From the NCBI GenBank assembly GCA_964474285.1, contig CAYYSD010000003.1, positions 1 through 64,000 on the forward strand: a stretch of 64,000 bases of DNA. The letters run 5' to 3'. The notes beneath the pieces were generated by a model, which saw nothing but the letters and a program-made list of their open reading frames with translations, was not told where the DNA came from and searched no databases. Positions 17,130 to 26,358 of this stretch are shown piece by piece. A program made the translations under genes and the position numbers. Source of the stretch: JACRBT01 sp964474285 (lineage in GTDB: Bacteria > Chloroflexota > Dehalococcoidia > Tepidiformales > Tepidiformaceae). The stretch's first letter is position 1, and each line of letters begins with the position of its first letter.

Positions 17130-20100
17130 ATGACCATTTCTCGCCTGCTCATCGCCAATCGTGGTGAGATCGCGATCCGGATCGGCCGTACCGCGGCTGC
17201 CATGGGCATCCACACCACGGTGGTCTATTCCGAAGACGATGCGAACTCCCTGCACACGAAGAAGGCGGACGCTGCCCTGCCTTTGCGTGGGTCCGGCGCC
17301 GCAGCATACCTCGACGCGGCACAGATCGTCGCCGTGGCGAAGGAAGCCGGTTGCGACGCCATTCACCCTGGCTATGGCTTTCTCAGCGAGAACGCGGCCC
17401 TGGCGCGCCTCTGCTCCGAGGCAAACATCACGTTCGTTGGCCCCTCCCACGAGACCCTGGAGCTGTTCGGGGACAAGGTGAAGGCACGCCAGCTGGCTAT
17501 GCACGCGGGCGTGCCCGTGTTGCCGGGCAGCGCCGGCGCCGTGACAGCCGAAGAGGCTCGCGCCTTCCTCGTGGGCCTCGGGAACGGCAAGGCGATCATG
17601 ATTAAGGCGCTCGCCGGCGGCGGTGGGCGCGGCGCGCGCGCGGTCGAAAGAGTGGAAGACGTCGAGTCGGCCTATGCGCGCTGCCGCTCGGAAGCGCTCG
17701 CCGCCTTCGGCAACGGCGATGTCTTCGTTGAGCAATACCTGCCGCGCGCACGCCACGTCGAGGTGCAGATCGCCGGCGATGGCTCGGGCGCGGTATCGCA
17801 CCTCTGGGAGCGCGAGTGCAGCATCCAGCGGCGCTACCAAAAACTGGTCGAAATCGCTCCCAGCCCGGGGCTCCCTCCGGAACTGCGCCAGCGCCTCACC
17901 GCCGCCGCGGTGCGGCTTGCTTCCGAAAGCCGCTACGCCAGCCTTGGCACCTTCGAATTCCTCGTCGATGCGACCAACCTGGCAGACAACACCGCATTCG
18001 CGTTCATCGAAGCGAACCCCCGGCTGCAGGTAGAGCACACCGTCACCGAGGAAGTGCTCGGGCTGGATCTCGTGCGCATCCAGCTGGAACTCGCGGGTGG
18101 GCAGTCGCTGGCGTCGCTCGGGCTGCTGCAACAGGATGTCCCGCAGCCGCGCGGCTATGCCATCCAGGCGCGGGTGAACATGGAAACGATGGCCGCGGAC
18201 GGTTCGGCGAAGCCATCCGGGGGCACGCTGACCGCTTTCGAAGTCCCCACCGGCCCTGGGGTGCGCACCGATACCTTCGGCTATTCCGGGTATCGCACGA
18301 ATCCTCGCTTCGATTCCCTGCTGGCAAAGGTCATCGTGCATTCCCCTTCGAACCACTTCGACCAGGCGGTGGCCAAGGCCTACCGGGCCCTGTGCGAATT
18401 CCGCATTGAGGGCGTACCAACCAATGTGCCTTTCCTTCAGAACCTCATGCGGCACCCGAGCTTCGTCTCCGGCGGCGCCTATACGCGATTCGTTGAGGAC
18501 CACATCACGGAACTCGCCACCCAGGACGGGCACCAACGGCTCTACTTCGCCCCGGCCGCCACGGCAGCGGCAGGGGCAGCTCGCCTCGCCGGCGTGCGCG
18601 TCAACGCACTCGATCCACTGGCCGTGCTTGACTACGGAAAGTCTGGAGCGCCGGCACGCGCCGCCGAGCCCGAACCGGCCGCGCCAGCCATCGCTTCAGA
18701 CGTGCACGTCCCGGAAGGCGCCGCAGCCATCGCCGCTCCGTTGCAGGGCACCATCGTGCAGGTCGATGTCGCGGAGGGTGACTTTGTTCGCATCGGGCAG
18801 CAGGTCGTCGTGATGGAAGCGATGAAGATGCAGCACATTGTCGCCAGCGAACGCAGCGGCACCGTCTTGCAGGTCACCGTCGCGGCTGGCGACACGGTCT
18901 TCGAGGGCCATCCCCTGCTCCTCATCGAACCGAGCGCGGTGGAAGTCGTAGCCGAGAGGGGCAGCGAAGAAGTCGACCTCGACCACATTCGACCGGACCT
19001 CGCGCTCATTCACGAACGCCACGCGGTGACGCTCGATGCCGCCCGGCCCGATGCGGTCGCGCGGCGCCGCAAAACAGGCCAGCGAACGGCACGCGAGAAC
19101 ATTGACGACCTCTGCGATCCAGGCTCGTTCGTAGAGCACGGTTCGCTCGTGCTGACGCCCGGCACCGGGCTCCCCCTGGAGGAAGTCATCAAGCGCTTCC
19201 CGACCGACGGCATGGTGACAGGCGTCGGCACCATCAACGGACATCTCTTCCCCGAGCCAGCATCTCGCGCTGTCGTGATGTCGTACGACTACACGGTGCT
19301 GGCCGGGACCCAGGGCACCGTGAACCACCCGAAGACGGACCGCATGCTCGGCCTTGCCGAAAAGTGGCGGCTCCCGGTGGTTTTCTTCGCGGAGGGCGGT
19401 GGTGGGCGCGCCGGCACCGGCGGAACACGGGCTGGAGGCCAGGCGCCTACACCCCGCGAGGAACTGGGCGGAGGCCGTCCGCTCGATACACCCACCTTCG
19501 CGAGCATGGCCCGGCTCAGCGGACACGTGCCGCTCGTGGGCGTCACATCCGGCCGTTGTTTCGCAGGCAACGCGGCGCTGCTCGGGTGCTGCGATGTCAT
19601 CATCGCGACCAGGAATTCGAACATCGGCATGGGCGGGCCCGCGATGGTCGAAGGTGCCAGTCTCGGCGTCTTCGCACCCGAGGACATTGGCCCGCTGGAT
19701 GTCCAGGCCGCGAACGGCGTCGTCGACGTCGCCGTTGAGGATGAGGCGGAGGCCGTCGCGGTCGCGAAGCGGTATCTCTCGTACTTCCAGGGGGCTGTGA
19801 GCGATTGGCAGTGCGAAGACCAGCGGCTCCTCCGCACCGTCATCCCCGAGAACCGGCTTCGCATTTACGACGTCCGCAAGGTCATCGAAACGCTGGCAGA
19901 TACCGGCTCCGTGCTTGAACTGCGCCGCCAGTTTGGGCCGGGCATGATCACGGCGTTTGCCCGCATCGAAGGGCGCCCGATTGGCATCGTCGCGAACAAC
20001 CCTGCTCACCTGGCCGGCGCCATCGACAGCGAAGGTTCCGATAAGGCGGCGCGCTTCATGCAGCTGCTCGATGCATTTGATATCCCGCTGCTCGTCCTCT

Positions 20101-20579
20101 GCGATACGCCCGGGATGATGGTTGGCCCGGAAGTCGAGAAGACGGCGCTCGTCCGGCACTGCAGCCGGCTGTTTGTGACCGGCGCGAACCTCACCATCCC
20201 GCACTTCACGATCGTGCTGCGCAAAGCGTACGGGCTGGGTGCGCAGGCGATGGCCGGGGGCGCATTCAAAGAGCCCTTCTTCGCAGTCGCCTGGCCGACG
20301 GCCGAGTTCGGCGGCATGGGCCTCGAAGGCCAGGTGAAGCTCGGGTTCCGCAACGAACTGGCCGCCATCGAAGACCCGGAGGCGCGCCTCCAGCGTTACC
20401 AGGATCTCGTCGACCGGGCCTACCAGCGGAGCAAGGCGATCAACTACGGCGTCTCGTTCGGGGTTGACGACGTCATCGACCCTTACGACTCGCGTCGCTG
20501 GCTGGGAAGCGCGCTCCGCTCGGTGCCGGCGCCGCTTCCTCGCGCCGGGAAGAAGCGCCGGAACGTCGACACCTGGTAG
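17130..20579 (+). CDS. Single-chain biotin-dependent acyl-CoA carboxylase (BC-BCCP-CT fusion)
   Basis: This 1149-residue protein carries all carboxylase functions in one chain. The biotin carboxylase domain (about 1-450) begins LLIANRGEIAIRI and has the ATP-grasp Gly-rich loop GGGGRG. The biotin carrier domain has EAMKM with the biotinylated Lys at residue 566. The carboxyltransferase domain (about 615-1149) has both halves (GGGGRAGTGG in the N-half; NNPAHLAGAIDSEGSDKAAR and DTPGMMVGPE in the C-half). It resembles the single-chain long-chain acyl-CoA carboxylases known from mycobacteria. The reaction is ATP- and bicarbonate-dependent carboxylation of an acyl-CoA; the substrate is unknown. ATG 17130 is preceded by GGAGGAACC, which is preferred over upstream ATG 17097. 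Its place after a transporter and CoA-transferase suggests that it acts on the CoA ester of the imported acid. Confidence 0.9.
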   Translation: MTISRLLIANRGEIAIRIGRTAAAMGIHTTVVYSEDDANSLHTKKADAALPLRGSGAAAYLDAAQIVAVAKEAGCDAIHPGYGFLSENAALARLCSEANITFVGPSHETLELFGDKVKARQLAMHAGVPVLPGSAGAVTAEEARAFLVGLGNGKAIMIKALAGGGGRGARAVERVEDVESAYARCRSEALAAFGNGDVFVEQYLPRARHVEVQIAGDGSGAVSHLWERECSIQRRYQKLVEIAPSPGLPPELRQRLTAAAVRLASESRYASLGTFEFLVDATNLADNTAFAFIEANPRLQVEHTVTEEVLGLDLVRIQLELAGGQSLASLGLLQQDVPQPRGYAIQARVNMETMAADGSAKPSGGTLTAFEVPTGPGVRTDTFGYSGYRTNPRFDSLLAKVIVHSPSNHFDQAVAKAYRALCEFRIEGVPTNVPFLQNLMRHPSFVSGGAYTRFVEDHITELATQDGHQRLYFAPAATAAAGAARLAGVRVNALDPLAVLDYGKSGAPARAAEPEPAAPAIASDVHVPEGAAAIAAPLQGTIVQVDVAEGDFVRIGQQVVVMEAMKMQHIVASERSGTVLQVTVAAGDTVFEGHPLLLIEPSAVEVVAERGSEEVDLDHIRPDLALIHERHAVTLDAARPDAVARRRKTGQRTARENIDDLCDPGSFVEHGSLVLTPGTGLPLEEVIKRFPTDGMVTGVGTINGHLFPEPASRAVVMSYDYTVLAGTQGTVNHPKTDRMLGLAEKWRLPVVFFAEGGGGRAGTGGTRAGGQAPTPREELGGGRPLDTPTFASMARLSGHVPLVGVTSGRCFAGNAALLGCCDVIIATRNSNIGMGGPAMVEGASLGVFAPEDIGPLDVQAANGVVDVAVEDEAEAVAVAKRYLSYFQGAVSDWQCEDQRLLRTVIPENRLRIYDVRKVIETLADTGSVLELRRQFGPGMITAFARIEGRPIGIVANNPAHLAGAIDSEGSDKAARFMQLLDAFDIPLLVLCDTPGMMVGPEVEKTALVRHCSRLFVTGANLTIPHFTIVLRKAYGLGAQAMAGGAFKEPFFAVAWPTAEFGGMGLEGQVKLGFRNELAAIEDPEARLQRYQDLVDRAYQRSKAINYGVSFGVDDVIDPYDSRRWLGSALRSVPAPLPRAGKKRRNVDTW

Positions 20580-20624
20580 CACCGCTGCGCGCGAATCGCG
20601 TAGGGTAAACGGCGGAGGTAGTTC

Positions 20625-21359
20625 ATGACCAACGGCATTGTCTTCATCCATGCCTTCCCGCTCGATGGGAGCATGTGGGCGGATCAACTCGAGTCCTTAG
20701 GGCGCGATGCCCTGGCGATCGCACCAGACCTGCCCGGCTTCGGCGGCGCGCCGGGCGCGGGCTCGACCATGACCATGGATGCTGCCGCAGACCACGTCGC
20801 CCGGGCGGCCCGGGAAGCGGGCATCGACCGTGCCACCTTCATCGGCCTGTCGATGGGTGGCTACGTGGCGCTCGCGCTCTGGCGCCGGCACCGCCGGCTC
20901 GTGCGGGGGTTCGTCTTCGCGAACACGAAGGCCGAGGGAGATGACGAGCCCGGCAAAGAGCGGCGCCGTCAGCTTGCGGACAGGCTGGAGGCCGAAGGCA
21001 GCGCCTTCCTCGTGGAGAGCCCGCCGCCCCTGCTTTCGGGCGCAGCCCCTGCCACTCTGCGTGAAGACGTGAGACGGATCATGGCGCGGCAGCGTGCGGG
21101 CTCCATCGCGGCGGCCGCCCGGGGCATGGCGGACCGTCCGGACTCGACGCCGGATCTCGCCGGCGTATCGGTCCCAACTCTCGTAATCACATCGTCGGAC
21201 GACACGCTGATCCCGCCCGCGGCCACGAAGCCGCTTGCGGACGGGATCCGCGGCGCGCGGTTCGAAACCATCCCGGGGGCCGGGCACCTTTCGAACCTGG
21301 AAGCGCCCCGCGCCTTCAACGACCTCGTCCGTTCACACCTCCGGCACGTCGGCCCCTGA
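20625..21359 (+). CDS. Alpha/beta-fold hydrolase
   Basis: This is a 244-residue alpha/beta hydrolase. The N-terminal strand and oxyanion region IVFIHAFPLDGSMW is followed by the nucleophile elbow GLSMGG (Ser), an acidic residue in SSDDTLIPP, and the catalytic His in GAGHLSNLE. It lies 45 bp after the carboxylase gene in the same direction and is probably the last gene of the operon. It might hydrolyse an ester, lactone or CoA thioester arising in the pathway, but the family is too broad to name a substrate. It ends 2 bp before a convergent gene. Confidence 0.85.
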   Translation: MTNGIVFIHAFPLDGSMWADQLESLGRDALAIAPDLPGFGGAPGAGSTMTMDAAADHVARAAREAGIDRATFIGLSMGGYVALALWRRHRRLVRGFVFANTKAEGDDEPGKERRRQLADRLEAEGSAFLVESPPPLLSGAAPATLREDVRRIMARQRAGSIAAAARGMADRPDSTPDLAGVSVPTLVITSSDDTLIPPAATKPLADGIRGARFETIPGAGHLSNLEAPRAFNDLVRSHLRHVGP

Positions 21360-21361
21360 GG

Positions 21362-24300
21362 TCACGGGCCGCGCCCGGTGCATGGCGCTGTCGCCCCGGC
21401 GTTGAAACCCAGCCTCTGCAGCAGCTGTCCCAGTGCGTCGTAGGGTTCTGTCTCGTCCACGGAGCCCGATGGGATGCGTGCACGGGCGAAGGCCCCCTTG
21501 AGCTGGCCGCACATGTTGTCCAGGGTCTGGGCGGAAAGCACCCACCCCAGTGGCGCCGCCACCTCTGGCGACGTGGAGAGCGAAAGGTGGACCACGTGGG
21601 GTTGCGATTTTGCCGACGGGGCCGCCGGGCCGCAGGGGATGGACTTCCTGTCGAAGACGGCCGCGGAGGTTTGTTCCAGGGCAGCCGTGGTCACCGGGTT
21701 GGCGGCGAGGAACGTTGAGACGGGCAGTACGAGCTCCAGTGGGCGTCCGGGGTCGGCCGCGCTCGCCGAACTCTGGTAGCCGCTCGACAGCACCACGAGC
21801 CACGGCTCAATGCAGTTCACGCCCTTTGCGTTGTGTTCACGGACCTGCTGCTGCACACCGACCCACATCTGCAAAGCGGTGAGAATGCCGCTTCCTTCGA
21901 TGTAGCCGCCGTCCACCGCGTACGTCGTCTTGCGGTCAAACTCTGGCGCCGCGGCCGGAGCTTCGGGCGCAGCCTGGACGACGCTTCCGCCGCCCGGAGC
22001 CGTCGGCCGAGCGATGCAACGGTAGAGCGCGCCCGACGGTGCGACGCCAGGGAAGCGCGCGGAAAGATACCCGGCGGTGAGCGCGGAGATCCGTGAACGA
22101 GTGTCTTCGGCATTGGAGCACCTGGGGAGCGAACCGTCGCTGCTTTCGCCGTCGCCCCGCGCCTGGACCGCCCGGCCCCCATCGATGGCGCCGCTCACGG
22201 GCCCGGTGAGCGAGGTAGTGTCGAGGCAGTTGAGTCCGTCGTTTGCGGGCAGATCCAACGTGTTGCTGAGGATCACGCGGCATCCGTCGGTCACCGATGT
22301 GGCGTTGAAAGCCACGACGGGCGTCCACGAAGTTCCCGGCCCGGAAGCCTCGTCGAGCGTCAGTGGGCGCGTTCGATTTGTTGCCTCGTCTGTCACTGCG
22401 AACTTCGGTACTGCCTCCAGCCATCGCTCTTGCATCAGCTCGGCGCGGTCCTTCCAGCCGGTCTGGATGCCAAGCAACGGCTGGGGAGCGTCGCGCAGGA
22501 ACAGCGCCGCGAACGCCGAAGCCAGCCCGTCGTCGCGAAACATCTTTCGGATGTGCTCTTCCGAGTAGGCAGGCTCCGCGGATGGCGCCTGCCCGGCGGA
22601 TTCCGTTTTCGTGGTCGCCAGCCATGTCGCAGTGCCGACGGAACCGCCCGACACGCTGCTGATCGCGAACACGCTGTGCGCAGCGCAGTCGTTGCCCGTG
22701 AAGAGAGCGTCCAGTCCGATGGACGCCCAATACCCGGCCTTGGCGCCACCGCCGGGGATGGCCACGAACACCATCGGCGTGGCGTTGCCTGGCGTGCATG
22801 CGTGTGCGTTGGGCAGCCATGCATCGAACGCCGCGCCGATGGACGCGTAACGTCCCGGAGTGGCGTCTCCGGGCTTGATCACCTCGGCGTCGTGGTAGCC
22901 CCCTTCGCGGTTGAGCATGCTCGCCGTCAGCCAGGTGATGGCCAGCAGCGCCAGGAGCGGCATTCTGTGGCCAAGCCCGAGGCGGCGTGCGGCGCCCCAG
23001 CCGTTCCGGCGCTGTCCCACGTTGATCAGGCTGCCAAGGACGACGGCATAGGTGCCGACGCAGATAGCGATGGTGCCCGTCGTGCCCCAGTGCACCGCAT
23101 ATTCCGGTTTCAGGAGCAGGGAGAGGCCACCCAGCGCCGTCAGCCCACCGGCGCCGGCGAGCAGTCCTCTGCTCGCGGACTGCACATTGGGAACGAAGCG
23201 AACAACGACCTGCATGACGAAGCCGCCGGTCCCGGCGACCATGATTCCGACGACCACGGGCCAGGCCCAGGCCCCGCCTTCGAGAACCAGGCCCGGCAAG
23301 GCCGCCCGCGCGAGGCCGATTCCGCCAACCATCGCGGCAACGCCGCCGAGGCCTCCGATCCACGCGAGGCCCTTCGGCCCGGGACGCGCTCCTGCGAACC
23401 GGGCCTGGGCCCCTCCCGCAGGGCCCACGCCGATGCCCGAGAGTGCCAGGACTCCGCCCAGCGCCGAGATCACCGCAGCCACGATCAGCGGAGCCAGCCA
23501 GGTTACCCCGCTCACCGTTCCATCGACCACGACCTGAAGGATGAGCACGACTACCGACACCAGAGCGGCTGCGACAAGCACCATCCAACTGCGAACCTCG
23601 CGGCCCGCGGGTGCGTCAGGGGAAGCCAGGGAGGCGTAGGCCCCGGCCATCACCGAGAACGGCAGCGAGGCGATGGCGACCGCGGCCATCAGGAACGGCC
23701 AGCGGTTGCCGTTGGCCCACTCCAGCATCTGGTAGCGCAGCACGTCGGGTATCTGGTCGAGCGTGTCCCCGGCCGGGTAGCACACGAAGACGGCAAACAC
23801 CGCGATGAGCACGACGAGCCACGATAGCGTGATGAACGGGGCCTGCTCTCCCCCGGAACGCTGCGCTGCCGCTGCCTGTCGCACCACATTGGGGACGGAC
23901 GGCGTGTCCGGTGCATCGTGGAACAGGCAACCGATCAGGAGCGCTACCGTCCCGGCTACGGCGACCCACTTGGCGAAAGCGAGCCATGGGATGACGGGCA
24001 GGAGCGCGTTGCCATCGTTGAGATCCCACAGGATCTGCGCCGTCACTACGGTCTCGAGGAGGTCGGCGGCGAGCAACGCGAGCGGTCCGGCAAACCACGA
24101 GACTCCCGGCGCACCAAGCCGCTTGATCGCGCAGGCCAGGAAGCATGCGAATACGGGGACATAGAACAGGTCGATCGCCGTATGCCAGCGCACGATCGAC
24201 TGCGCGACCACGCCTCCGCCCGCGGCCTCGGCGGTGGCGTCGACCTCCGTCCACACCTCGACGGCCGAACGGAGCGTTTTGGTGTCCCAGGGTGTGGGGT

Positions 24301-24529
24301 TGAAGCCGCTGTAGGCACCGGGGCCAAATGACAGGCTGCCGGCCGCCTGCGCAGCCTGGAGGAGGCGCCCGAGTTCCTGCAACAGGACGAACCCAAGGAC
24401 CATCAGGCCAGTTGCCGCCCAGAAGACGAACTGGTGGTTTGCAACCGGAGCGAACCCCTTCGCCCATGGAGACATCAGTCTGCCGAGGCGAACGAGGAAC
24501 TTCTGAACAGTGGAAGAGATGCTGCGCAT
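21362..24529 (-). CDS. Multi-pass membrane protein with C-terminal patatin-like serine hydrolase domain
   Basis: This 1055-residue protein has roughly thirteen hydrophobic segments in its first ~560 residues, followed by a soluble patatin-like domain. That domain shows the oxyanion Gly-rich loop (IPGGGAKAGYW), the nucleophile elbow SSVSGGSVG with Ser627, and the Asp of the catalytic dyad in VDGGYIEG (D873). Patatin enzymes hydrolyse acyl chains from lipids, so a membrane-tethered phospholipase or lipid acyl-hydrolase is likely. An upstream TTG in frame (24622) is rejected: ATG 24529 has AGGAGAG before it, and a good promoter (-35 TTGAGA, -10 TATAAC) lies at 24576-24604. The N-terminal membrane part matches no family that I recognise. 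Confidence 0.82.
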   Translation of the reverse strand: MRSISSTVQKFLVRLGRLMSPWAKGFAPVANHQFVFWAATGLMVLGFVLLQELGRLLQAAQAAGSLSFGPGAYSGFNPTPWDTKTLRSAVEVWTEVDATAEAAGGGVVAQSIVRWHTAIDLFYVPVFACFLACAIKRLGAPGVSWFAGPLALLAADLLETVVTAQILWDLNDGNALLPVIPWLAFAKWVAVAGTVALLIGCLFHDAPDTPSVPNVVRQAAAAQRSGGEQAPFITLSWLVVLIAVFAVFVCYPAGDTLDQIPDVLRYQMLEWANGNRWPFLMAAVAIASLPFSVMAGAYASLASPDAPAGREVRSWMVLVAAALVSVVVLILQVVVDGTVSGVTWLAPLIVAAVISALGGVLALSGIGVGPAGGAQARFAGARPGPKGLAWIGGLGGVAAMVGGIGLARAALPGLVLEGGAWAWPVVVGIMVAGTGGFVMQVVVRFVPNVQSASRGLLAGAGGLTALGGLSLLLKPEYAVHWGTTGTIAICVGTYAVVLGSLINVGQRRNGWGAARRLGLGHRMPLLALLAITWLTASMLNREGGYHDAEVIKPGDATPGRYASIGAAFDAWLPNAHACTPGNATPMVFVAIPGGGAKAGYWASIGLDALFTGNDCAAHSVFAISSVSGGSVGTATWLATTKTESAGQAPSAEPAYSEEHIRKMFRDDGLASAFAALFLRDAPQPLLGIQTGWKDRAELMQERWLEAVPKFAVTDEATNRTRPLTLDEASGPGTSWTPVVAFNATSVTDGCRVILSNTLDLPANDGLNCLDTTSLTGPVSGAIDGGRAVQARGDGESSDGSLPRCSNAEDTRSRISALTAGYLSARFPGVAPSGALYRCIARPTAPGGGSVVQAAPEAPAAAPEFDRKTTYAVDGGYIEGSGILTALQMWVGVQQQVREHNAKGVNCIEPWLVVLSSGYQSSASAADPGRPLELVLPVSTFLAANPVTTAALEQTSAAVFDRKSIPCGPAAPSAKSQPHVVHLSLSTSPEVAAPLGWVLSAQTLDNMCGQLKGAFARARIPSGSVDETEPYDALGQLLQRLGFNAGATAPCTGRGP

Positions 24530-24575
24530 TCCGCTCTCCTGTCCGGCGTCATTCGGCGCCCGAAGATTCGTTGCC

Positions 24576-24604
24576 GTTATACATCCGTCTGCACCGCATC
24601 TCAA
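24576..24604 (-). promoter_or_regulatory. Promoter of the membrane patatin-like gene
   Basis: On the minus strand, TTGAGA (24599-24604) and TATAAC (24576-24581) are separated by exactly 17 nt. The expected transcript start is near 24569, leaving a leader of about 40 nt before ATG 24529. This placement supports the shorter protein start. Confidence 0.6.
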
Positions 24605-24687
24605 GAGAACGACGTCACCCAACAGGACGGGGCCTCAGTCCGGTGGGGCCGCGATGATGGGTCGCACGGACGTTACGACGGGTGGTG

Positions 24688-25182
24688 ATGGCGTGGTCCA
24701 CTGCACCCATGGATACGCAGACGTGGGAAGTTGAACAGGTCGACATGGAGCCCGTGACGGGGCTCGGCATCCGCGAAGTGGTGAACGGGGAAGCGGCGCT
24801 GCCAGCGTTCTTTGACGGGGCATTTGGTGAAATCGCGGCGTATATTGGTGCGCATGGAGGCGCGTTTGCCGGTCCGCCGTTTGCACAGTACTTCAACATC
24901 GATGCCACAGCTGTCGATGTGCAGGTAGTATTCCCAACAGCCCGGCCCCTGGATGGTTCGGGCCGCATCGAACCGGTGAGCCTCCCGGGCGGTTCGGCCG
25001 CGCAGGTGGAGTACCTCGGGCCGTATGAAGAGATGGTCCCGGCCTACGACGCCATCAACGCCTGGCTGGCAACGACAGGGCGAAGGGCGTCCGGCCCACC
25101 TCGCGAGATCTACTTCACGAGCCCAAAGGAAGAGCCGGATCCGGCCAAGTGGCGCACAGTCATCGTGCAGCCGATCGAATAG
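24688..25182 (+). CDS. GyrI-like / AraC-effector-binding-domain protein
   Basis: This protein has about 164 residues and consists almost entirely of a GyrI-like small-molecule-binding domain. Features are an N-terminal strand (WEVEQVDMEPVTGLGIRE), the central VVFPTARPLDGSGRI strand pair, and a C-terminal part (SAAQVEYLGPYEEMVPAYDA, then PREIYFTSPKEEPDPAKWRT). There is no DNA-binding domain. Stand-alone members bind hydrophobic or cationic ligands or hydrolyse small molecules; the role here is unknown. The start is uncertain among GTG 24682, ATG 24688 and ATG 24709, and none has a strong ribosome-binding site. It is divergent from the patatin-like gene. Confidence 0.75.
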   Translation: MAWSTAPMDTQTWEVEQVDMEPVTGLGIREVVNGEAALPAFFDGAFGEIAAYIGAHGGAFAGPPFAQYFNIDATAVDVQVVFPTARPLDGSGRIEPVSLPGGSAAQVEYLGPYEEMVPAYDAINAWLATTGRRASGPPREIYFTSPKEEPDPAKWRTVIVQPIE

Positions 25183-25267
25183 CTCATCGTCTGGACCAGC
25201 CCGGCCCCAGCGGCTATAACCATCGCGACACGGCTTCGGTAGTCCGCCGTACTCGCAGGAGACGCAG

Positions 25268-26344
25268 ATGGCGCTGGAACGGCTCAAGATCCCCGAACAT
25301 CTCACGGTCAGGGTCCCCGAAGGGGTGATGCGCGCCGCCGTTGTCGATCTCTTTGTCGTGAACGGGATGCCGCAGGCAGACGCACAGCAGGCGGCGGATG
25401 TGCTCATCTGGGCAGACCTGCATGGGGTCGATTCGCACGGCGTGAGCAACATGATGGTCTCCTACCTGAACGGTTTGAAAGCCGGCACCATCAACCCGGC
25501 GCCCCAATGCCGAACGATCCGCGAGTCGCCCGGTACGGCCACCATCGACAGCGACCGCGGTCTCGGCCTCGTGGCTGGTCCTGCGGCGATGCGAATTGCC
25601 ATCGATAAAGCCATGAGCGTCGGCGTCGGCTGTGTAGTCGTGAACAACGGCCGGCACTTTGGCGCGGCGGGCTATCACGCGGCGATGGCGCTCGAACACG
25701 ACATGCTTGGCATGGCGATGACCGTCGGCGGCCTCTCCGTCGTCCCCACATATGGAGCGAAAGCGATGGTTGGCCTGAACCCGCTCGCGTTCGCCGCGCC
25801 TGCGCGCAACGAGGCGCCGTTCATTTTCGACGCTTCCATGAGCTCCGTCGCCGGCAACAAGATCCGGCTTGCGCGGCGCATGGGAGCGCAGGCCGCGGGC
25901 GGTTGGATCGCCGGGCCGGACGGCACTCCGCTCATGGAAGACAGCCCGGTGCCGGACCAATTCATGATGCTCCCTCTCGGGGCAACCCGGGATATCGGCT
26001 CCCACAAGGGCTACTCCCTCGCCGTCATGGTCGACATCCTCACCGGTGTGCTTGCGGGTGTCGGCCCCGGCTTCACCGCGGGTGGCAACGTCTCTCATCA
26101 CTTCCTCGCCTACCGGATCGATGCGTTCACCGATGTGGATGAGTTCAAGGACCACATGGATGTCTACCTCCGCGGCCTGCAGGAGACGCCGACCGCGCCC
26201 GGGCATTCCCGCGTCGAATACGCCGGCCTGGGCATGAGTGAAGCGCTGGCCGATCGCAGCGTGAACGGCATCCCCTACCACCGCGAGGTCGTCGACCAAT
26301 TCAAGGCATGGGCCGCAGAATACGGCACGGCCGATCGCCTGTAG
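25268..26344 (+). CDS. Ldh2/malate-lactate-type NAD(P)-dependent dehydrogenase
   Basis: This 358-residue protein belongs to the Ldh2 (YlbC/ComC-like) 2-hydroxyacid dehydrogenase family, whose fold differs from classical malate dehydrogenase. Visible blocks are ADLHGVDSHGVSNM, the glycine-rich FGAAGYHAAMA after an invariant His (NNGRHFG), NPLAFAAPA and SHKGYSLAVMVDILTGVL. Members interconvert 2-hydroxy and 2-oxo acids such as malate, lactate, sulfolactate or ureidoglycolate. ATG start follows AGGAGACGC. The NHL-propeller gene begins 14 bp after its stop, so the two are co-transcribed. The exact substrate cannot be assigned. Confidence 0.88.
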   Translation: MALERLKIPEHLTVRVPEGVMRAAVVDLFVVNGMPQADAQQAADVLIWADLHGVDSHGVSNMMVSYLNGLKAGTINPAPQCRTIRESPGTATIDSDRGLGLVAGPAAMRIAIDKAMSVGVGCVVVNNGRHFGAAGYHAAMALEHDMLGMAMTVGGLSVVPTYGAKAMVGLNPLAFAAPARNEAPFIFDASMSSVAGNKIRLARRMGAQAAGGWIAGPDGTPLMEDSPVPDQFMMLPLGATRDIGSHKGYSLAVMVDILTGVLAGVGPGFTAGGNVSHHFLAYRIDAFTDVDEFKDHMDVYLRGLQETPTAPGHSRVEYAGLGMSEALADRSVNGIPYHREVVDQFKAWAAEYGTADRL

Positions 26345-26358
26345 CCCGGAGGAACACG

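Noticed and set aside
18696..20687. Long minus-strand open frame (663 codons) opposite the acyl-CoA carboxylase gene
   Set aside because: It mirrors the carboxylase codons, has charge-rich, domain-free sequence, and is the usual antisense artefact of high-GC coding DNA.
21936..23588. 550-codon open frame inside the patatin-like gene on the same strand, different frame
   Set aside because: Arg/Gly/Ala-rich sequence without any family motif; the patatin frame has catalytic motifs and membrane segments.
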